Positions 53,311 to 64,000 of a stretch of DNA of 64,000 nt are shown one piece after another (position 1 is the first letter of the stretch; each line of letters begins with the position of its first letter). The stretch covers positions 690,571,877 through 690,635,876 of the forward strand of contig CM068368.1 in assembly GCA_034769895.1 (NCBI GenBank). The letters run 5' to 3'. This stretch comes from Magicicada septendecula (lineage: Eukaryota; Arthropoda; Insecta; Hemiptera; Cicadidae). The notes beneath the pieces are model-generated. The model was given only the letters and a program-made list of their open reading frames with translations. It searched no databases and had not been told where the DNA came from. The translations under genes were made by a program, and so were the position numbers.

Positions 53311-55422
53311 TATAGTTGTATTCAGGATAAAAATCCTCTAATGTTATTAAGGATGTTATTGTTATGAATGTTTAAATAGTATGTTTATATAGTAAATGTT
53401 TATAAGCAATGTTATGATAGCATAAAGAAAGCAGAGGAGATGGTAATGTTAATGTTATAGAACGGTGCAAAAGGTTATAATTGTTAAAATAAGCACTAAG
53501 AGTAAGTCATATTTTGTTGAGTGGTGATGAAGCCTATATTAAAGTTATATTAAAGCTATGTTAAAGTTATGTTAAGGTTATAAATTTAAGAGTTAAACAA
53601 TTGTATGGATTAAGTAAAAAGCAGTTTATTTGTTCAAATGTTCAGTAGAATCATAGCCATGTGGGCATGAGATTAAACTAATAGGATAGTATATCCTTTT
53701 TGTTTTGTTAAGATAGTGTTATATGTTAAACAGTTTTTTATGGTTGTTAAAAGTTAATTTAACTGTTAAAGGTTTACCAAGATATCAGTCATGGAAAATG
53801 ACATTAAGGTAAAATGTTTATAAACATGGTGATGAAGATAACACCAGTACATAGGCCAGGTAAAACCAACTTTTGTAAATTTTAAATAATACTGTTAGGA
53901 ATTTTATGAAACAAATATTGAAGGATGAACCGATTTAGAGTTAATAGCATACACTACAAATCTAGAAACAAAATAATTCGTTTTAAGCTATCTATGAAAA
54001 ATTCAAATAACAAAATTGTACCAGCTGTATTTCTCAAGTAAAGGTAGGCATGTTTAGTGTCTATGTGTGTCAAATGTAAAGACCAAAATAAGGTTGATAA
54101 TAGTTTTAAATTCCCAATCAGTATAGAAAAGTTATACTAATTTAAAGGTTTTGAACAAATTCTGACATTGAAATAATGAAATTACATGACATTGTATATC
54201 CGAATCAACCAACCAGATTCCAAGTTTACCCATAGCAACCAGAAATTTCGGATAAATAAAATGGGACTTCTTTAACAACGGTCATAGCGTACAGACGCGT
54301 TTGCAAAACGTCTTACATAATTAACTATAAATTGTGAAAACACGTTCCAGACATATTAATACCGATAGATACACATAATACGAGTTATTACAACCAAGTG
54401 AGGAACAACTAGCATTGGAGATAGAAGAATCAAGAACCAGGGAGGAGGACCGAAGCAGACGTGGGCCCTATCTTCGACCAAGAACCATATAAAGAAGAGG
54501 ATTTGGTGACTTTGACATTTTTATTATATTATGCATCAACACCAACTTTTGTATACACGACTTTTTAAAAAGTAAGCAACTAAACTACAGACACCATATC
54601 ACACCAACACTAAGAACACTCACTAATAACACGAATTGAGATTGACACCTTTTTTAAACACCACAAGAACCTTGATTTTAATAATAATTAATAAACACAT
54701 GAACTGGACATAACCTATAATAACTAGCAGCCACGATTCAACTGCATGTGTGCACATTACACTCTAAACTTTGTAATATCCTTGAACTGTAAAATTTGTA
54801 CTTTGATTTGTAGAATAACGTTTTGTTTAATTGTAATCCCCGAACCATATACGCCCTGAGATGATCTGTTTTAATAGAAATAATAACCAACGCTTTATTT
54901 TGGTCTGAATGCAATAAGAATTGCAACTACAGTACCAACTGGTAAAGGAGACACATAATTTTTGCCACGACTGTGATTATCATAAAAGAAACGAGAAACA
55001 GTTAACCCATGTTTATTGAATAAATGATTTCTATAAGGATATATGTTTGTTGTTATATTTGCGTCGTTATTATTGCTGTTCCATTTAGAAAATAAGTTCA
55101 CAGAGCACAGCGGACACCACAACGGTTGGCAACGGTGGGTGACGTCTTCGAAACGGTACGTATAGTGGGAGCGAGCGGCAGATTACAAAATCATTCGCCG
55201 TTCAACATATATTATTAACAGTAACATTATTACAACAACAACAGTGTGGTTGAAGGTAGTTAATACATATATATTTGTTACTAATTGACGTTTCCAACGG
55301 GTGGCGTATATAATTTAAGTGCCCGCAACACAAATAGAGTGTTACAAATTGACGAATCCAAAGTGAGACTTTAAGGAAATAAAGAAGTAACGAACACAAC
55401 ATTAGAATTAAAGTTCGTTACA

Positions 55423-55504
55423 AATTGGCGAACCAACGTGTGAGGCGTTTAATTTAATATAAATTAAATTATAATTTATAGACAAACAAACAAAAATAAA
55501 CAAA
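55423..55504 (+). other. Primer-binding site and leader of element E
   Basis: AAT then TGGCGAACCAACGTGTGA (55426-55443), a TGGCG-type primer-binding site. It shares TGGCGA and CCAAC with family A. The leader is only about 60 bases long before gag. Confidence 0.8.
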
Positions 55505-57621
55505 ATGAGGAAGCGGGAAACATCGCGAAAACGAGCGGCCATAACCAAGAAAGTAGACGAATTAAACATGGAAGACAAAGAAGCAACACCGGTCGAGGAA
55601 GTAGAAGTAATAATAAGAGAGGACCAAGGAGATAGACAAGAACCGGACAAAGTTACAGAGAGCGTTGACATGAAGAGCATTATGGAATATTTAAAACAGA
55701 GTCATGAAGATTTCAGTAAGAAAATGGAGGAATTAAAAACGGACAATAAACAGTCCATAGAGGAATTAAAAATGGACAATAAACAGTCTATGGAAGAATC
55801 GAAGGAAGAATTAAGTGAGAACAGTAATAAAAACTTAGAAAAATTGAAGGAAGAATTAAGTGAGAACAGTAATAAAAACTTAGAAAAATTGAAGGAAGAA
55901 TTAAGTGAGAACAGTAATAAGAACTTAAAAAAATTGAAGGAAGATAATAAACAGACGAAGGAGGAATTGAGCCGAAAATTGGAAGAGACTAATAAGAAAA
56001 TTGAAGAAAAAATGGGAGAATTGAAAGAGAATAGCAAGAAAATGGAGGAGAAAATAGACGCAAATAATAAAGCATTGAGGGAAGAATTGAAGGGAAATTA
56101 CCAAGAGACCATGAAAAAATTGGATGAACACAAAGAGTCATTGAAGGAGGAGTGGAATAACAAGATGGAAATTAATAACCGGCAATTGCAGGAAGAATGG
56201 GACAAGAAACTGGAAGAACCGGTGACTGAAATGAAAAGGGTAGAATCCGAGACCAAGGAAAAGTGTGAGCGGATGAACCAAGAGATACTGAGCGTCCGGG
56301 AAGAAACGAATGGACGAATTGAAAACATACGAACCAATCAAGCAGTGATGGGAGAAAGATTAGAAGGTATGAGTACTAGCCTCAATCGAGTACAAGACCA
56401 AACAACTGCCCATAGAGATGAAATTAATTCCCTAAAAAACAGACAATGTACCGGTGCCCATACCATGTGTGAGGAAAATCGAGAAGTGATCGATTTCCAA
56501 AATTATAGAAGAAACCCCATGCTATTCTTAGAACGAGTAGAAGAAAAAATAGCCAAAACCGGAGAAGACAGATGGGTTGTGATTAGGAGTATGCTGGACG
56601 AAATGTTCCGAAAAGTATATGATAATTGGTGGACGGCGATGCGGCCGAGTATACAAAACTTCCAAGAATTTAAAAAACAATTCAAAGCTAAGTATTGGTC
56701 TGATGCCACGCAACATATGATAAGAAGTGACATAGGATTGGGCCGATATGACCTGCACGGCAAGCAAACTCCGACCGCATATTTTCTTGGAAAAATAAAC
56801 ATAGCCAGACATTTAGAGCCTGCTATTCCTACCGAATGTTTAGTGAGGCTATTAGCTTACCACTATGGTGGGGAAATTACAAGAGGCCGAATAAACGGAC
56901 GTATACAAACCATCGAGGAGATGTCGACATTATTAGCGGAGATGGAACAGGAGAAGAACTTCCTCCAGTATAGACGAAGGAACGACGAAATAAATAGAAA
57001 CAATGGTCGCCGCGATGCCCACTATGAAAACAACGGGCAAAGACCGAACAATAGTTACAACAACAATGGTAACCACTATCAACGCGGTTACCAAAACCAC
57101 AATAACAATAACAACTATCCACGAAATAATGCGGCAAATAATAACAACAATAACAACAACTACTATTACCGTAGCTCTCCTACAAATAATAACAATGATG
57201 GATACCAGCGTGCCAATGACAGAGACCACCATTACCAGAACAACCGAGGTTATAACAACAACTCCGATAACCGATACAGACAGAATAATAACGGCAATAA
57301 TAATAATCAAAACCAAACGTATCGAAGACATGTGAATTATGTAACCATTGACGATAGAGACGTGGGAAGGCGTTCGTACCAGGGATGAACGAATTATAAT
57401 GGGAACCGTGGGAGAGGTTTTCAGGAGGAGAGCAACCAGCACTACCGTGATGAACATAGGCGAAGTAGGAGCTGCGACGACAACAGGAACAACAGAAACT
57501 CAGTGACGTTCGATAATAACGCCAGTGAGGTACAAGAGCTGCAAAATAGAGACAGACCCGGTCAATCAGACAACAGGACTGAGGAGATCAGCCCTGATTT
57601 AAACGGACCGCGGCAGTGAAA
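55505..57621 (+). pseudogene. gag: Gag of element E with one nonsense codon
   Basis: Open for 627 codons (55505-57388) from ATG MRKRETSRKRAAITKKVDEL, then a TGA where D has CGA (Arg), and open again to SPDLNGPRQ at about 57619. Residues 60-290 are coiled coil, including three 15-residue repeats KEELSENSNKNLEKL. The capsid region is about 300-480: NPMLFLERVEEKIAKTG, FKKQFKAKYWSDATQHM, YFLGKINIARHLEPAIP, RLLAYHYGGEITRG. The tail is Asn/Arg/Tyr-rich without zinc knuckles and probably binds nucleic acid by charge. Apart from the TGA it is well preserved. Confidence 0.9.
55801..55935 (+). repeat. 45-bp tandem repeat inside gag (3 copies)
   Basis: Units at 55801-55845, 55846-55890 and 55891-55935, the first two identical and the third with two or three changes. 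In frame; each adds 15 coiled-coil residues. The matching region of D is deleted, so it cannot be compared there. Confidence 0.95.
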
Positions 57622-58149
57622 ATCCATCAGGTCCCATCACTGAACCGACAATTTGGGTACTTACTAGGACGAGACAAAATGACTGACGATACAATGACGA
57701 TAGTGCACAATCACTTCTTAAACAATGTGAGAGAAGAACTACCGAACGAAGACACGATCACACACAATAGTTCGAATAACGAGATCGCCTATATTATCGC
57801 CCAAGTGAATGGACTAGATGCAAGATTCATGATAGATATGGGCGCAAATGTGTCATTAATTGATAATAATGAATACATCAAAATTCAAAAATATAGTAAG
57901 GTCATCTTACCAACTTTACCAATTCAGAATATAATTTTAATCGGAGCCACCGGAAGGCAAAACAAGTCAATAAGAAAACAGGTATCATTAACAGTAACCA
58001 GCGGAAATGTAGCTATACCTATGATTTTTCTAATAGCTAGTAATCTACCATTTAATCTACTAATAGGCGGTGATATTTTGAGAAAATACTCAGCAATAAT
58101 TGACATGAGACAGGCCATAGTGTCGTTAAAAATGGATAATATAGAATGA
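57616..58149 (+). pseudogene. pro: Retropepsin-like protease of E, active site altered
   Basis: Begins at a GTG that overlaps the gag stop (GTGA), in the -1 frame. Reads IAYIIAQVNGLDARFMIDMG: the catalytic DTG is DMG, so the enzyme is probably inactive. The second half is complete: PMIFLIASNLPFNLLIGGDI and RKYSAIIDM, the ILG-type motif and the C-terminal strand. It ends at 58149 in MDNIE. Normally RT would follow; here the frame runs straight into an integrase tail. Confidence 0.82.
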
Positions 58150-58153
58150 ACAG

Positions 58154-58423
58154 GTGGAGAGAAGAAGGAAAAAGTACAAAACCAGTCAGCAGAAAATGAT
58201 CCAGTACAAGATTGGAGACAAAGTATTGTTAAAAAACCGCGAATTGCCAAGTTCTAAGGAAGGAATAGCAAAAAAGCTATTGTTATTGTATAATGGACCA
58301 TATATTATTGTAAAAAACAATAACAATACTTACGTAATTAGTGATGTGGAAACAAAAAAGATTAAGGGAACATACAACCAAGTTTCCTTAAAAATGTATT
58401 ATGAACCCAATAAACGAAGTTGA
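58154..58423 (+). pseudogene. pol: Integrase C-terminal tail of E
   Basis: 89 codons: QYKIGDKVLLKNRELPSS, then KLLLLYNGPYIIVKNNNNTY, then KKIKGTYNQVSLKMYYE. It parallels the end of the B integrase (LLYEGPYEIIDI, REIMGTQNATNLKLFW). The join of protease to integrase tail shows an internal deletion removing RT, RNase H and the integrase core. Confidence 0.82.
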
Positions 58424-59479
58424 ATACCACAAAATTCTAAAGAAATAGTAAGATCAACTTACAACTAATTATTAATGAGAATTAACATGGAATTGAAGAA
58501 TTTGTTATTATAATACCTCAAAATTCAAAAGAATATAGTAAGCTCATCTTACCAACTTTACTAATCCAGAATATAATTTTAAATGAAACCAAGATAAACA
58601 AATTTGAATATCAGAAAATTCAAATAAATAGTAAGGACAACTTACAGTACATTTTGACGATGTTATTATGACTCAAGTGAATAAACGAATGTAAATAAAT
58701 TTCCAAATCCTAAACAAGATAAGCACCTTTTATTAAACACAGTTATGAACTTATTATTGGAATATAAAAGAAAGATGCAACATCCATGAATCAGAAGAAA
58801 CCATAATGCTATAAAATGAATAAGAAAAGACAAATGTAGACAGTCGACGATGGAAATAAGACAAGACTAGAAACGAATTTATTACAAATAACCTATCATG
58901 ATTGTGAGAGAATCAACAACAACTATAGATACAGATACTTGTTATGTTTTAACTGAATGAAGATAGTGAATGAAAAATGAAGATTAAGGAGTACTGATAA
59001 AAAAGGAAAGAAGATAGTACCAATTGAAAATAAGAAATGTTATTAATATCGCCACAAGAAAATAAACATCTGAAAGAATCAATGGAAAGAAATATTTAGA
59101 TCTGAGAAGTTTAACTGAGTGAACCATCCCAAGAATATATTATTATATTATTTTATTTGATTTAGTCATGAATAGACTAGTGATTATTAAATGTGATTGA
59201 CTGATGAGATAGCTCCAGCAATCGATATTATTTATGTATTATGTATTGTAAGGACAGCGGGGTATTAGGTCAAGAGAGCCCCCCGACTGATTCCAAAATA
59301 TATGGTGATTAATTTGTTAGGGAAGTAACATGTTCCAGGGATAGAACACTTATATTTAAAGACGAGTATACCAGATCATAAAAAGAATAACAAATGATAA
59401 TGTGAAGGACAAGATAATTGATAATTTCAACAAAAAACAATATTTTATTAAAATAATCAAATTTGATGGCAGGGTAATA
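58424..59479 (+). other. 3' region of element E with decayed 90-bp repeats
   Basis: Non-coding. Three diverged units of about 90 bp contain the hairpins GTAAG-N5-CTTAC at 58448-58462, 58538-58552 and 58631-58645. The middle unit (58517-58590) closely repeats the protease codons at 57878-57955. The conserved block shared with A and D is at 59249-59294. The last bases before the LTR are AAATTTGATGGCAGGGTAAT, a weak polypurine tract. Confidence 0.7.
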
Positions 59480-62400
59480 TGTAACATTACATTTGGAACC
59501 ACTTAATATCGTACCCGATTTATTAAAGACAATGGATAAGAAGCTAAACAAGAAGAAGTATATCTTTCAAGATGATAGTGAAGAGGAACGAATAAATATT
59601 TCAGACTGACTAGTAATACAACTGACCGTACCCAAATTAATGATTCAGGCAAAGTGATGCAAAATACATCCAACCCCGATTAAGACATGAACTTTAAATA
59701 AGGATAAAATAAGTATTATAAAGACTGACGGATTATGTATCAATGCTATAAGGAAACAAATGGTTCCATTCAATGTATCATAATATCAAGGTAATCAAAA
59801 TACAAATTGAGGGATAATAGGCCCAAACATACAATACTATGTAAAGAGAAATAGTAGTAAGTGATTGATTTGAATGATGTAATGAAAATATAACAAACCT
59901 TATTATAGATACAATGAACCATACCACTAATTGTAATAAATAATGATCATAAGGTTGTCTAGAAAACAACACATAATAATTTATTCACAGTAACATTTTA
60001 TAACAAGAGTGCATAATAGTAGTTAGTAAGTGATTTACCAAGTGACAATTTAATAAGGGTGGGTACACCAAAGTGAAATGAGTAAAAGAAATAAATATTA
60101 TGAAATAACCACTATTAACACCAAAGTACAGTGAAAAGGTACAAAGTGCAAGTTTAACCCAAAATAGAGATAAACCACAAGAATTATAGATCAGAACTCA
60201 TAGGCCTATAAAAGTGAGAGTGGACAATAAAATGTAAAAACCCATAAGAACCAATAAGAATAAATATAAAAACAAAACCATTTTAAAATGATACTGAAGT
60301 ACAGTTAATAAATAAACTAATGTACATTAATTTTAAGAAAATACTATATGTAAGATTACATGACAAAAGTGGAAATAATACTTACATGAGAAGGTAACAA
60401 ATAATTAATCAAACAATCAAAACTAGATAGATTAATTATTTATAAGTGTGACAAATAGAATCCAAACAGTGCAATACTAACCAGTGATAAAATAATAAAC
60501 CAAGTGTTTTTTGAACAAGTATCACCAGTCAAGTGCTAGTATTAAGGATATACCTAGATGACAATTGGGAGAATATTTGTTTATATTCCCAATTCCTTAA
60601 ACCTATAGGAATATGACTTTGTTTAAGGGTGAAAAGTACAAAAAAAATAGAATAAACAAATGAAGTAGTAGTAAAAAATGAAGAGTAACCAAAATATTGT
60701 TATTATAGTAAAAATTGATAGTAGCTTAATAGTATAGTTGTATTCAGGATAAAAATCCTCTAATGTTATTAAGGATGTTATTGTTATGAATGTTTAAATA
60801 GTATGTTTATATAGTAAATGTTTATAAGCAATGTTATGATAGCATAAAGAAAGCAGAGGAGATGGTAATGTTAATGTTATAGAACGGTGCAAAAGGTTAT
60901 AATTGTTAAAATAAGCACTAAGAGTAAGTCATATTTTGTTGAGTGGTGATGAAGCCTATATTAAAGTTATATTAAAGCTATGTTAAAGTTATGTTAAGGT
61001 TATAAATTTAAGAGTTAAACAATTGTATGGATTAAGTAAAAAGCAGTTTATTTGTTCAAATGTTCAGTAGAATCATAGCCATGTGGGTATGAGATTAAAC
61101 TAATAGGATAGTATATCCTTTTTGTTTTGTTAAGATAGTGTTATATGTTAAACAGTTTTTATGGTTGTTAAAAGTTAATTTAACTGTTAAAGGTTTACCA
61201 AGATATCAGTCATGGAAAATGACATTAAGGTAAAATGTTTATAAACATGGTGATGAAGATAACACCAGTACATAGGCCAGGTAAAACCAACTTTTGTAAA
61301 TTTTAAATAATACTGTTAGGAATTTTATGAAACAAATATTGAAGGATGAACCGATTAGAGTTAATAGCATACACTACAAATCTAGAAACAAAATAATTCG
61401 TTTTAAGCTATCTATGAAAAATTCAAATAACAAAATTGTACCAGCTGTATTTCTCAAGTAAAGGTAGGCATGTTTAGTGTCTATGTGTGTCAAATGTAAA
61501 GACCAAAATAAAGTTGATAATAGTTTTAAATTCCCAATCAGTATAGAAAAGTTATACTAATTTAAAGGTTTTGAACAAATTCTGACATTGAAATAATGAA
61601 ATTACATGACAATGTATATCCGAATCAACCAACCAGATTCCAAGTTTACCCATAGCAACCAGAAATTTCGGATAAATAAAATTGGACTTCTTTAACAACG
61701 GTCATAGCGTACAGACGCGTTTGCAAAACGTCTTACATAATTAACTATAAATTGTGAAAACACGTTCCAGACATATTAATACCGATAGATACACATAATA
61801 CGAGTTATTACAACCAAGTGAGGAACAACTAGCATTGGAGATAGAAGAATCAAGAACCAGGGAGGAGGACCGAAGCAGACGTGGGCCCTATCTTCGACCA
61901 AGAACCATATAAAGAAGAGGATTTGGTGACTGTGACATTTTTATTATATTATGCATCAACACCAACTTTTGTATACACGACTTTTTAAAAAGTAAGCAAC
62001 TAAACTACAGACACCATATCACACCAACACTAAGAACACTCACTAATAACACAAATTGAGATGGACACCTTTTTTAAACACCACAAGAACCTTTGATTTC
62101 AATAATAATTAATAAACACATGAACTGGACATAACCTATAATAACTAGCAGCCACGATTCAACTGCATGTGTGCACATTACACTCTAAACTTTGTAATAT
62201 CCTTGAACTGTAAAATTTGTACTTTGATTTGTAGAATAACATTTTGTTTAATTGTAATCCCCGAACCATATACGCCCTGAGATGATCTGTTTTAATAGAA
62301 ATAATAACCAACGCTTTATTTTGGTCTGAATGCAATAAGAATTACAACTACAGTAGCAACTGGTAAAGGAGACACATAATTTTTGCCACGATTGTGATTA

Positions 62401-62843
62401 TCATAAAAGAAACGAGAAACAGTTAACCCATGTTTATTGAATAAATGATTTCTATAAGGATATATGTTTGTTGTTATATTTGCGTCGTTATTATTGCTGT
62501 TCCATTTAGAAAATAAGTTCACAGAGCACAGCGGACACCACAACGGTTGGCAACGGTGGGTGACGTCATCGAAACGGTACGTATAGTGGGAGCGAGCGGC
62601 AGATTACAAAATCATTCGTCGTTCAACATATATTATTAACAGTAACATTATTACAGCAACAACAGTGTGGTTGAAGGTAGTTAATACATATATATTTGTT
62701 ACTAATTGACGTTTCCAACGGGCGGCGTATATAATTTAAGTGCCCGCAACACAAATAGAGTGTTACAAATTGACGAATCCAAAGTGAGACTTTAAGGAAA
62801 TAAAGAAGTAACGAACACAACATTAGAATTAAAGTTCGTTACA
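59480..62843 (+). repeat. 3' LTR of element E (3364 bp)
   Basis: Uninterrupted partner of the 5' LTR. Supplies the empty site for the Tigger insertion near 60727. Very long for a Gypsy-type LTR and without credible coding sequence. Confidence 0.94.
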
Positions 62844-63432
62844 ACCTTCACTTCACAGTCCATTGTTAATCAGCTATACTTGATATTGTTACGACGGTCT
62901 ACTCGATCGTCGTAGGTACAGTGGAAAACAAATTACAAGACACCAATTTAGTCACTAATTACCAGCTTTAATTTCCACAGTTAACAGTTCGTAATTAACA
63001 ACACAGTCTCTACAACAAACCAAATAAAAATTGTTCACACGTAATAAAATGTCCACTAAAATTAAACACAATTGTATTACAATTACCGTCCGATTGTAAA
63101 ACACAACACTTAACTAATAACACTTGAACGCGCCCAGTAATTTCACCCGACAATAACTCTCGAACCGCGCTGTCAATATATCGCACTAATACTGACTTGA
63201 GCATCCCTGAGTAATTGTATTTATAGTCGCCGAAAATCTAGACGATTCCTAATTGTGTCTTAGCGTCCGTATGAACTGCGTAATTAACTGCGGCCTTGAC
63301 ACAGTCTGCATAGCTGGCGGCATCGAGAAGACTCTATCAAATGCATCTACAAGCACGTACGCCACACGGTTACGTTCTGGATCTCTCTGGAATGTTCGAT
63401 AAACACGTAGATTGTTCTGTGACGTCGTCCCA
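62844..63432 (-). repeat. LTR of Gypsy-type element G (partial)
   Basis: On the minus strand the LTR starts TGGGACGACGTCACAG (63432), directly after the purine-rich AAGGAGGAGGCAG. It continues to the E insertion at 62847. It holds a clear core promoter (separate entry). The rest should lie left of E. No partner LTR is in the window, so limits are provisional. Confidence 0.6.
63188..63225 (-). promoter_or_regulatory. Core promoter in the LTR of G: TATA box plus initiator
   Basis: Minus strand TATAAATA (63218-63225) with TCAGT (63191-63195) downstream. The A of TCAGT is 32 bases from the first T of the TATA box, the usual spacing. TCAGT is the insect initiator consensus. Confidence 0.65.
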
Positions 63433-63453
63433 CTGCCTCCTCCTTAAGCTTGT
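63433..63453 (-). other. Polypurine tract of G
   Basis: Minus strand AAGGAGGAGGCAG immediately before the LTR start, following the last codons and a TAA at about 63446. Confidence 0.55.
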
Positions 63454-63813
63454 TCATCCCGAACTGGCAAACCGTCTCTGAAGTAATACTCGACCAGGCA
63501 GTCTAGGTGGATGTCCTTGCCAAAGATAATTCTCTGGTTCTTCGAATGCAGTCTCGTGTGATCCGAACATCACGTTCCCAGGAATGCGAGTCTTCCGCTC
63601 AACCACTAGTTTCGCTGGAATCACTCCTGTTGTGTTATGTACTGATGACCTAACCACCACTGGCTGAACCAAGTTTGTTTGGTTCTCGTCAACAACCTCT
63701 TTTGTAACCTCACCTTCAGCCACTTTTCCCTCGGGCGCTTCTGTCAGCTCAGGAACAAGCAAGAGTTTTGTCTCGACACCCATAGTTGGCTTTCCAATCA
63801 CTTCTTTTGTCAT
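63454..63813 (-). pseudogene. Probable integrase C-terminal remnant of element G
   Basis: 119 codons. VDENQTN, then VRSSVHNTTGVIPAKLVVER and RIPGNVMFG, follow the pattern of the segment after the integrase core in Gypsy elements (x-H-x-T-T-G-x-x-P-A-x-L-x-x-x-R-x-x-R-x-P). The usual Trp and AYR residues before it are lost, and near 63560 the frame appears to change: another frame gives KDIHLDCLVEYYFRDGLP and ends right before the polypurine tract. The N-terminal 50 residues (KPTMGVETKLLLVPELTEAP) I do not recognise. Confidence 0.45.
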
Positions 63814-63816
63814 TAC

Positions 63817-64000
63817 ACTTATTTGTATTTCCTTGCTAGTTCTTCCTCCATTTCCGCTTGCAATAGGGAGGGTTCCTCTTGACCAGACCAGTTGACTTTT
63901 TCTTCAACTAATGCCACTCGCTTAATCGAATGGTTGGTAGACCCTATCATTTTAGCCATGCAAAGCTGTATTTTCTCTTGCCCAACCTTCAGGACATTCT
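63817..64000 (-). pseudogene. Partial ORF at the right edge, element G
   Basis: Minus-strand frame entering from outside the window: KVGQEKIQLCMAKMIGST, then EEKVNWSGQEEPSLLQAE, then EEELARKYK and a TAA at about 63819. Acidic and helical in look. Position relative to the integrase-like remnant would fit a rearranged internal region. I do not recognise it. Confidence 0.35.

Larger units (their letters stand above)
49810..55422 (+). repeat. 5' LTR of element E (interrupted by Tigger)
   Basis: LTR halves 49810-51064 and 53311-55422 flank the Tigger insertion. Few differences from 59480-62843 are visible. Antisense frames of 75 and 66 codons recur in both LTRs but lack coding hallmarks. Near the end, TATATAATTTAAGTGCCCGC (about 55307) could be a TATA region. 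A GTTACAAATTGACGAATCC stretch (about 55340) resembles the LTR-PBS junction itself. Confidence 0.93.
49810..62843 (+). mobile_element. LTR retrotransposon E with 3.36-kb LTRs, pol deleted
   Basis: TGTAACATTAC starts both LTRs (49810 and 59480) and CGTTACA ends both (55422 and 62843). The 4-bp duplication ACCT is at 49806-49809 and 62844-62847. After removing the nested Tigger (2246 bp) and its TA duplication, the 5' LTR is 3365 bp against 3364 bp for the 3' LTR, and the two are nearly identical, so insertion is recent. The internal 4.06 kb has PBS, gag, protease, an integrase tail and a 3' region; RT, RNase H and the integrase core are missing. Confidence 0.94.

Noticed and set aside
54895-55122. 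75-codon antisense ORF with CPLC near its start, conserved in both LTRs of E (also 62316-62543)
   Set aside because: The LTRs are nearly identical, so conservation is uninformative; no counterpart frame was found in the related LTR of D.
56933-57457. 174-codon Val/Ile-rich minus-strand ORF
   Set aside because: Antisense of the Asn/Asp/Thr-rich tail of gag; composition artefact.
1-64000. CRISPR array, operons, ribosome-binding sites, tRNA or rRNA genes
   Set aside because: Direct repeats found are LTRs or tandem repeats without spacer structure; no cloverleaf or rRNA-like stretch was recognised, and the genome is eukaryotic.

Overview
The window is intergenic, transposon-packed DNA of an arthropod, most likely an insect. 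It is very AT-rich, has no tRNA, rRNA or ordinary host gene that I can recognise, and nearly every base can be placed in a nested transposable element. The R1/Jockey-like non-LTR tail, the pogo/Tigger transposons, the Helitron and a TATA plus TCAGT core promoter all fit an insect; I cannot name the species.

Layout. 1-12571: tandem array of a gag-only LTR retrotransposon (family A, minus strand), arranged LTR-internal-LTR-internal-LTR with a 5847-bp period. 12630-25078: complete but mutated Gypsy-type element B (minus strand, 1.3-kb LTRs, 4-bp duplication AAAT) with gag, protease, RT, RNase H and integrase remains, and a 586-bp palindromic insertion in the protease. 12572-12629 and 25079-27398: older element X (plus strand), into which B inserted. 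27399-32646: autonomous-type Helitron F (minus strand) with defined termini. 32897-34284: 5'-truncated pogo/Tigger transposon. 34443-49344: non-autonomous LTR element C (minus strand, duplication CTAC), which contains D. 38868-46404: element D (minus strand, duplication TTAT), whose LTRs both carry a captured non-LTR retrotransposon tail. 49810-62843: element E (plus strand, 3.36-kb LTRs, duplication ACCT), same family as D, with an open-reading-frame-intact Tigger transposon (51065-53310) in its 5' LTR. 62844-64000: LTR and internal end of another Gypsy element G, into which E inserted.

How the parts relate. B, C and X share leader, primer-binding region and gag N-terminus. B is the relative with pol; C and X carry instead a second reading frame of a family I do not recognise. 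D and E share gag, protease and LTR, but both have lost RT, RNase H and most of integrase. A shares only a 3' untranslated block with D/E. None of the LTR elements here looks able to move on its own. The only apparently intact transposition gene is the Tigger transposase at 51422-53071.

Most noteworthy: a RanBP2-type zinc finger in the Gag of B; the unknown second ORF of C and X, with a conserved pattern of splice-donor-like and U1-like 8-mers; a non-LTR fragment flanked by 296-bp direct repeats and copied into both LTRs of D; repeated GTAAG-N5-CTTAC stem-loops in D and E; triplication of the Helitron 5' terminus; a PCNA-binding-like motif at the end of both Tigger transposases.
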